A stretch of DNA of 8,726 nt from an uncultured Lachnospiraceae bacterium (GTDB lineage: Bacteria; Bacillota; Clostridia; Lachnospirales; Lachnospiraceae): NCBI GenBank assembly GCA_902803635.1, contig CADCQU010000249.1, positions 1 to 8,726 on the forward strand, in the 5' to 3' direction. The translations under genes were made by a program, and so were the position numbers. This document shows positions 5,308 to 8,726 of the stretch, one piece after another; positions within the stretch are counted from its first letter, which is position 1; each line of letters starts with the position of its first letter. The notes under the pieces are model-generated. The model did not search any database, was not told the origin of the DNA, and saw only the letters and a list, made by a program, of their open reading frames with translations.

Positions 5308-6018
5308 ATGAAGAAATCCATGAAGCATTTGACGTTCGGCGCGGCCTTTGCGGCCGCCGCGCTCGGCCTGACCGGCTGCCAGTTCGACCCGTTCTCCAAC
5401 CATGAGGAGAATGTCTATGGGCCGCCATCTGCGTATGAGAAAGATGCATCCTCCAAGGAGGCTTCTTCGGGAGAGAGCAGCAGCGAGGCGGAGTCGTCCT
5501 CGGCCGCGGAGAGCTTTGACCCGTCGAGCAACTACATAGAGGATGTCTACGGCCCGCCGGAGGATTTTGGACCCTTTGACAGCTCGGAGGGGGAGATTGA
5601 CCTGCCCGAGCCGGACGAATCCTATGATCCGAGCCTGAACATGATTGAGGCCGTCTACGGGCCGCCCGAGTATTTTGGGCTGGAGCCCATCACTTCGGAG
5701 GATGGCTCCGATGCTTCGGATGCGTCTTCCGAGCCGGAGGCGAAATCGGATGCCTCCTTCGACTCCGAGGAGAACTTCATGGTGGGCGTCTACGGCCCAC
5801 CGGAGGACGAGGGACTGCAGAGTGTTGCACCCATCGCGGGCTATGAGCCGGAAGAAAACACCGAACCGCCCGTTTATGGCCCGCCGGAGGACGAGGAGCT
5901 TGAGAGCAGCACGCCCATCCCGTTTTACAGCCCGAATAATTTCGAACAGACCGCCTACGGCCCGCCGCCAGATGACGGCCAGTTCCACGGCGTCTACATG
6001 GGAGGAAACGGGCAATGA
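5308..6018 (+). CDS. YGPP-repeat lipoprotein, likely substrate of the adjacent radical SAM enzyme, 236 aa
   Basis: A type II signal peptide with lipobox LTGC (C24, the only cysteine) predicts lipid anchoring outside the membrane. The mature part is acidic and rich in Ser, Glu, Asp and Pro, apparently unfolded, and carries six motifs: VYGPP at Y37, Y81, Y117, Y162 and Y190, and AYGPP at Y217. In the first five, an aromatic residue (F26, F70, Y106, F151, Y179) lies exactly 11 residues before the Tyr and an Asn (N31, N75, N111, N156, N184) six before it, giving [FY]-[DE]-[PS]-x2-N-x4-V-Y-G-P-P. A weak VYMGG end (Y230) may be a degenerate seventh. The start has AAGGAG at 5296-5301. The stop overlaps the radical SAM start. 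The repeats plus the enzyme suggest multi-site modification before export; this is inferred. As I recall, Bacteroidota have predicted rSAM/lipoprotein pairs (TIGR04133/TIGR04134). Confidence 0.85.
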   Translation: MKKSMKHLTFGAAFAAAALGLTGCQFDPFSNHEENVYGPPSAYEKDASSKEASSGESSSEAESSSAAESFDPSSNYIEDVYGPPEDFGPFDSSEGEIDLPEPDESYDPSLNMIEAVYGPPEYFGLEPITSEDGSDASDASSEPEAKSDASFDSEENFMVGVYGPPEDEGLQSVAPIAGYEPEENTEPPVYGPPEDEELESSTPIPFYSPNNFEQTAYGPPPDDGQFHGVYMGGNGQ

Positions 6019-7112
6019 GCGGGATGGAGGCATTTTCGGAGCGGATTGCCGCCGTGAAGAGCTCCCAGCTCGACCAGTTAGCAGCCTATCGGCAGAAGCT
6101 TTACAGGGAACCGGTTTTGCGGCAGCTCTTTCTGGAGCTGACGCTGCGTTGCAATGCCCGTTGCTTTCACTGCGGGAGCAGCTGCACGCCGGAGAGCATG
6201 GACGGCCTGCCGCTCCCGAAGCTTCTCGAAATTCTGGAGGAGGTACGGGAGAATTTTGATCTGCAGAAGCTCCAGCTCTGCGTGACCGGCGGCGAACCGC
6301 TCCTTCGGAAGGACTTCTTCGAGCTCATGGGTTCCGCGCGGCAAATGGGCTACCACTGGGGGATGACCTCGAATGGGACGCTGATTACGAAGGAGGTTGC
6401 CCGAAAGCTCAAGGAGACGCAAATGGGCACGATTTCCATCAGCGTGGATGGGCTGGAGGAGACCCACGATGCCCTGCGGGGGATGCCGGGAGGCTACCGC
6501 CGAACGATGGAGGGAATCAACAACCTTCTGGAAGTGGGCGGCTTCCATGCAGTGCAGGTTACGACGGTCATCAACCACGCAAATATCGGGCAGCTCGACA
6601 GGCTCTACGACATTTTCCGCGACATGGATCTCGATTCGTGGCGTGTCATCGGTCTGGAGCCGATCGGCCGGGCGCGTCTCCGGCCGGATTTGCTGCTGAC
6701 ACCGGAGGACCAGCGGCGGCTCTTTGCCTTCATCCGGGAAAAACGTGAGGAGCGGATGCCTGTCACGTACGGCTGCAGCCATTTTCTGGGTCTGGAGCTT
6801 GAGCGCGAGGTACGCAAATGGTACTTCCTCTGCAACGCGGGCATTTATACGGCCAGCATCATGGCAAATGGAGACATCGGAGGGTGCCTTGACATCGAGC
6901 GTCGCCCCGAGACCATTTGCGGAAATGTGTACAAGGACCGCTTCACGGATGTCTGGAGAAATGGCTTTTCGGCGTACCGCCAGCCGCTTTCTGACAAATG
7001 CGCCACCTGCCGGAACTGCCCGGAGGAGAAATGGTGCGCAGGCGGTGCGCGGCACAGCTGGGACTATGACAACAACTGCCCGCAGATCTGTTTCAAGGGA
7101 ATCCTGTTCTAA
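6015..7112 (+). CDS. Radical SAM/SPASM peptide-maturase-like enzyme, 365 aa
   Basis: The radical SAM cluster motif CxxxCxxC is C46-C50-C53 in TLRCNARCFHC. The SAM-binding GGEP motif is at 92-95, and LEPIGRARL is typical of SPASM-type members. The C-terminal SPASM region supplies cysteines for two auxiliary iron-sulfur clusters: C273, C291, C302, C329, C332, C335, C341, C355 and C359, with MANGDIGGC and CATCRNCPEEKWC as hallmarks. Such proteins usually modify ribosomally made peptides or proteins. No separate leader-binding (RRE) domain is evident; the N-terminal extension before the radical SAM core is only about 38 residues. The start codon overlaps the lipoprotein stop (ATGA), with GGAGG at 6001-6005, implying translational coupling and making the lipoprotein the obvious candidate substrate. 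The enzyme has no signal peptide, so modification would occur in the cytoplasm. Assignment to the superfamily is firm; the reaction is unknown. Confidence 0.93.
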   Translation: MSGMEAFSERIAAVKSSQLDQLAAYRQKLYREPVLRQLFLELTLRCNARCFHCGSSCTPESMDGLPLPKLLEILEEVRENFDLQKLQLCVTGGEPLLRKDFFELMGSARQMGYHWGMTSNGTLITKEVARKLKETQMGTISISVDGLEETHDALRGMPGGYRRTMEGINNLLEVGGFHAVQVTTVINHANIGQLDRLYDIFRDMDLDSWRVIGLEPIGRARLRPDLLLTPEDQRRLFAFIREKREERMPVTYGCSHFLGLELEREVRKWYFLCNAGIYTASIMANGDIGGCLDIERRPETICGNVYKDRFTDVWRNGFSAYRQPLSDKCATCRNCPEEKWCAGGARHSWDYDNNCPQICFKGILF

Positions 7113-7133
7113 GGAAGGTACGGAGAATACAAT

Positions 7134-7658
7134 ATGTCAACAATTACGCAGGTGCGAGATGCACTTTCGAAAGCGTCCCCCGAGGAGCTGAAGGCGATTC
7201 TGGAGAGCGGATTTGACTTCCCGTGGAAATTTGAAGGGCAGGACTACGCCGTCCGACGGGCGAAGGACTTGCTTGTGGAGAAAGAGAGCCGGCTTGTGCA
7301 GACGGAGTTCTACTGTTATCCGGAAAATGGCGAGAAGGGTCGGCAGAGGAAGGGCGTGATGTTCCGCATCGAGGCGGTCGCGGACGACCTGTCGCACCGG
7401 CAAATGTCCTTTTCCGAGGCCGGCAATGTCCATGTCTGGCCGCCATTCAAGGCGGAGATGTATGCGGCCCTCACCGCCGCGCGAGCTGGAAAAATGATCG
7501 GCGAAACCGGAGCCAACACGTATTTCCACCACAAGGTGGAAATCTTGACCCCGAAGAAGGAGGTCATCCCGCTGGAGGATTTCGATTTTGATGCCGAGCC
7601 GCTCTTCATGCTGGGGCTCTACGGCGGCGACTTCAAGCTTCGGATTGTGGAGAAATAA
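7134..7658 (+). CDS. Uncharacterised 174-aa protein of the YGPP/radical SAM operon
   Basis: I do not recognise a domain. ATG 7134 follows the radical SAM stop by 21 bases, with ACGGAG at 7120-7125 (AAGGAAGG further up), so it is probably in the same operon. The protein starts MSTITQVRDALSKASPEELKA, an amphipathic helix region. A mixed region with several aromatic residues follows (FDFPWKFEGQDY, TEFYCYPENG, HVWPPF), then an acidic EDFDFDAEPLF near the end. It has one cysteine, no signal peptide and no membrane helix, so it is likely cytoplasmic. Its place suggests help with substrate recognition, folding or regulation of the modification system, but an unrelated passenger gene is possible. The end of the operon is followed by a MITE-like element and no obvious classical terminator. 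Confidence 0.75.
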   Translation: MSTITQVRDALSKASPEELKAILESGFDFPWKFEGQDYAVRRAKDLLVEKESRLVQTEFYCYPENGEKGRQRKGVMFRIEAVADDLSHRQMSFSEAGNVHVWPPFKAEMYAALTAARAGKMIGETGANTYFHHKVEILTPKKEVIPLEDFDFDAEPLFMLGLYGGDFKLRIVEK

Positions 7659-7675
7659 GCTTGTTGGAGGTAAAA

Positions 7676-7898
7676 GGTTACTGTTCAGGTAATCCCCTCG
7701 AAAACGGCTCTATTGCTTCGTGAAGGGTCTGTCATCCTGAGCGAAGCGAAGGATCCCGTTAGGTTTTTCAAAAAATTGGCGGGATTCTTCGTCGCTTTTC
7801 ATCATCCCTCATCGCCGAAGGCGATTCGATTCAGGGATGTCCGAAGGATGCGCTCCTCAGAATGACAAAAAACGAGAGTCACCTGAATAACTGTAAAA
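7676..7898 (+). mobile_element. MITE-like element, copy 2, with nested insertion
   Basis: The outer ends are related inverted sequences: GGTTACTGTTCAGGT at the left (7676-7690) and ACCTGAATAACTGTAA at the right. Inside, TTGCTTCGTGAA precedes the core inverted repeat, which runs from CTGTCATCCTGAG (7729) to CTCAGAATGACA (7867). The flanks match those of the element at 8479-8650 read on the other strand, including GAGTCA before CTGAATA. No coding sequence is present, so movement would need an outside transposase. It fills most of the 253-base gap before the Nudix gene and ends 14 bases before that gene's start. Confidence 0.7.
7803..7839. repeat. Hairpin nested inside MITE-like copy 2
   Basis: CATCCCT (7803-7809) pairs with AGGGATG (7833-7839), and inside it ATCGCC (7811-7816) pairs with GGCGAT (7820-7825) around GAA. 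About 50 bases around it interrupt the right arm of the core (between GTCGCTTTT and CTCCTCAG) and are absent from the other two copies, so this looks like a separate small repeat inserted into the element. Confidence 0.65.
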
Positions 7899-7911
7899 GG
7901 GGAGGGAAGAA

Positions 7912-8391
7912 ATGGAGGCACTCCTGACGACGCTATGCTATCTGGAGCGGGACGGAAAATACCTGATGCTTCTACGAAACAAGAAGAAAAAGGACATTAA
8001 CAAGGGAAAATGGATTGGCCTTGGCGGGAAATTCGAGCAGGGCGAGAGTCCGGAGGAGTGTGCCATTCGTGAGGTTTTCGAGGAAACAGGCCTCGTGCTC
8101 CGCGAGGCGCGGTTCCGGGGGCTTGTTACCTTCATCACGGCCGCTGGCATGGACGAGTACATGTGCCTCTTTACCTCCACGGACTTTTCCGGGGAGGAGC
8201 ACCCCTGCGACGAGGGCGAGCTTGCCTGGATTCCCAAGGAGGAGATAGGAGACCTCAACCTCTGGGAGGGCGACCGCATTTTCCTCCGTCTCCTTGCGGA
8301 GGACGCGCCGTTCTTTTCCCTGAAGCTCTCCTACGACGAGGAGGGGAGACTAACGAAGGCAAGCTTGGACGGACGAGAGCTTGCCCTATGA
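7912..8391 (+). CDS. Nudix hydrolase, MutT/8-oxo-dGTP diphosphatase-like, 159 aa
   Basis: Hydrolyses a nucleoside diphosphate linked to another group; the MutT/MTH1-like look suggests oxidised nucleotide sanitation, but the substrate is not proven. A complete Nudix box Gx5Ex7REUxEExGU is seen: G39, E45, R53, E54, V55, E57, E58, G60, L61 in GGKFEQGESPEECAIREVFE and the following ETGL. KGKWIGLGGK before it is typical of this group. Its length is normal for a single-domain Nudix protein, and it is cytoplasmic. The start has GGGGAGG at 7899-7905, six bases before ATG 7912. It follows the MITE-like element, and no clear promoter is seen, so transcription may come from the element or from readthrough. 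No functional link with the upstream operon is apparent. Confidence 0.92.
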   Translation: MEALLTTLCYLERDGKYLMLLRNKKKKDINKGKWIGLGGKFEQGESPEECAIREVFEETGLVLREARFRGLVTFITAAGMDEYMCLFTSTDFSGEEHPCDEGELAWIPKEEIGDLNLWEGDRIFLRLLAEDAPFFSLKLSYDEEGRLTKASLDGRELAL

Positions 8392-8478
8392 GGCGGAATG
8401 ACAAATACTTTATATGAAATACGTTCCTTTTTATGCGTTCAACCGTACAGCTAGAATTTTTTGACAAGCAACTAGATA

Positions 8479-8650
8479 GAGGGTTACTATTCAGCTGACT
8501 CTTGTCAGTTGTCATTCTGAGGAGCGAAGCGACGAAGAATCCCGTCAAATTTGCGAGAAGCCTCACAGGATCCTTCGCTTCGCTCAGGATGACAGGCCGT
8601 TCACGAAGCAAAACATCCTTTTTCAATAGGGTACCTGAATAGATAATATG
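8479..8650 (-). mobile_element. MITE-like element, copy 3, inverted relative to copy 2
   Basis: The left end is GGGTTACTATTCAG (8481-8494) and the right end is CCTGAATAGATAATATG (8634-8650), with exact inverted 8-mers CTATTCAG and CTGAATAG. The core runs from TGTCATTCTGAG (8510) to CTCAGGATGACA (8594). Read on the minus strand, it matches copy 2 including TTCAGGTA, TTGCTTCGTGAA, the core arms and GAGTCA. No ORF is believable inside. It occupies most of the gene-free right end (8392-8726). In 8392-8478 and 8651-8726 I see no gene, only a palindrome AGCTTGCAAGCT at 8662-8673. Confidence 0.7.
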
Positions 8651-8726
8651 AAGTGACCCCCAGCTTGCAAGCTCGTGGATTTACCCTTATAATTCACAGT
8701 GATTCGCAAGCACCATAAATCGGGGA

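Noticed and set aside
6078..7055. Minus-strand ORF of 325 aa over the radical SAM gene
   Set aside because: It is a shadow of a gene with clear CxxxCxxC and SPASM motifs; no features of its own.
8461..8490. Promoter-like TTGACA with TACTAT 18 bases later, at the left edge of MITE-like copy 3
   Set aside because: The -10 is weak and no gene follows on the + strand inside the window. It may be chance in an AT-rich stretch.
8255..8626. Minus-strand ORF of 123 aa at the right end
   Set aside because: It is made of the MITE-like repeat and the antisense of the Nudix gene, so coding is unlikely.

Overview
The window looks like part of the chromosome of a Gram-positive anaerobe of the class Clostridia (Lachnospiraceae- or Oscillospiraceae-like). 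The evidence is sortase-assembled pilins with cell-wall sorting signals, strong AGGAGG ribosome sites, fairly GC-rich coding DNA, and a radical SAM/SPASM protein paired with a lipoprotein. Genus cannot be resolved from the sequence. All confident genes are on the + strand.

Positions 18-4994 hold a pilus locus: a large backbone pilin (18-2105), a pilus-type class C sortase (2284-3162) and a smaller proline-rich accessory or basal pilin (3888-4994). A MITE-like inverted repeat lies between the pilin and the sortase. Between the sortase and the second pilin are two tiny genes (59 and 57 aa). Each has its own extended -10 promoter and is followed by a near-identical strong terminator, so they look like independent cassettes inserted in or duplicated within the pilus locus.

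Positions 5044-7658 look like one operon. It starts with a third paralog of the tiny genes (61 aa) behind the same type of promoter. Next come a 236-aa lipoprotein with six [V/A]YGPP repeats, an overlapping (ATGA) radical SAM/SPASM enzyme, and a 174-aa cytoplasmic protein I do not recognise. The arrangement suggests a modification system in which the radical SAM enzyme acts on the repeat region of a lipoprotein that is then exported and anchored. This is the most interesting part of the window. It resembles at a distance the rSAM/lipoprotein systems predicted in Bacteroidota, but I know of no characterised product for the YGPP type.

Positions 7659-8726 hold a MITE-like element with a nested second hairpin, a Nudix hydrolase gene (7912-8391), and a second full MITE-like element in opposite orientation inside the 335-base gene-free right end. 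The last ~75 bases show only a 12-base palindrome (8662-8673). No tRNA, rRNA, CRISPR array or transposase gene was seen.
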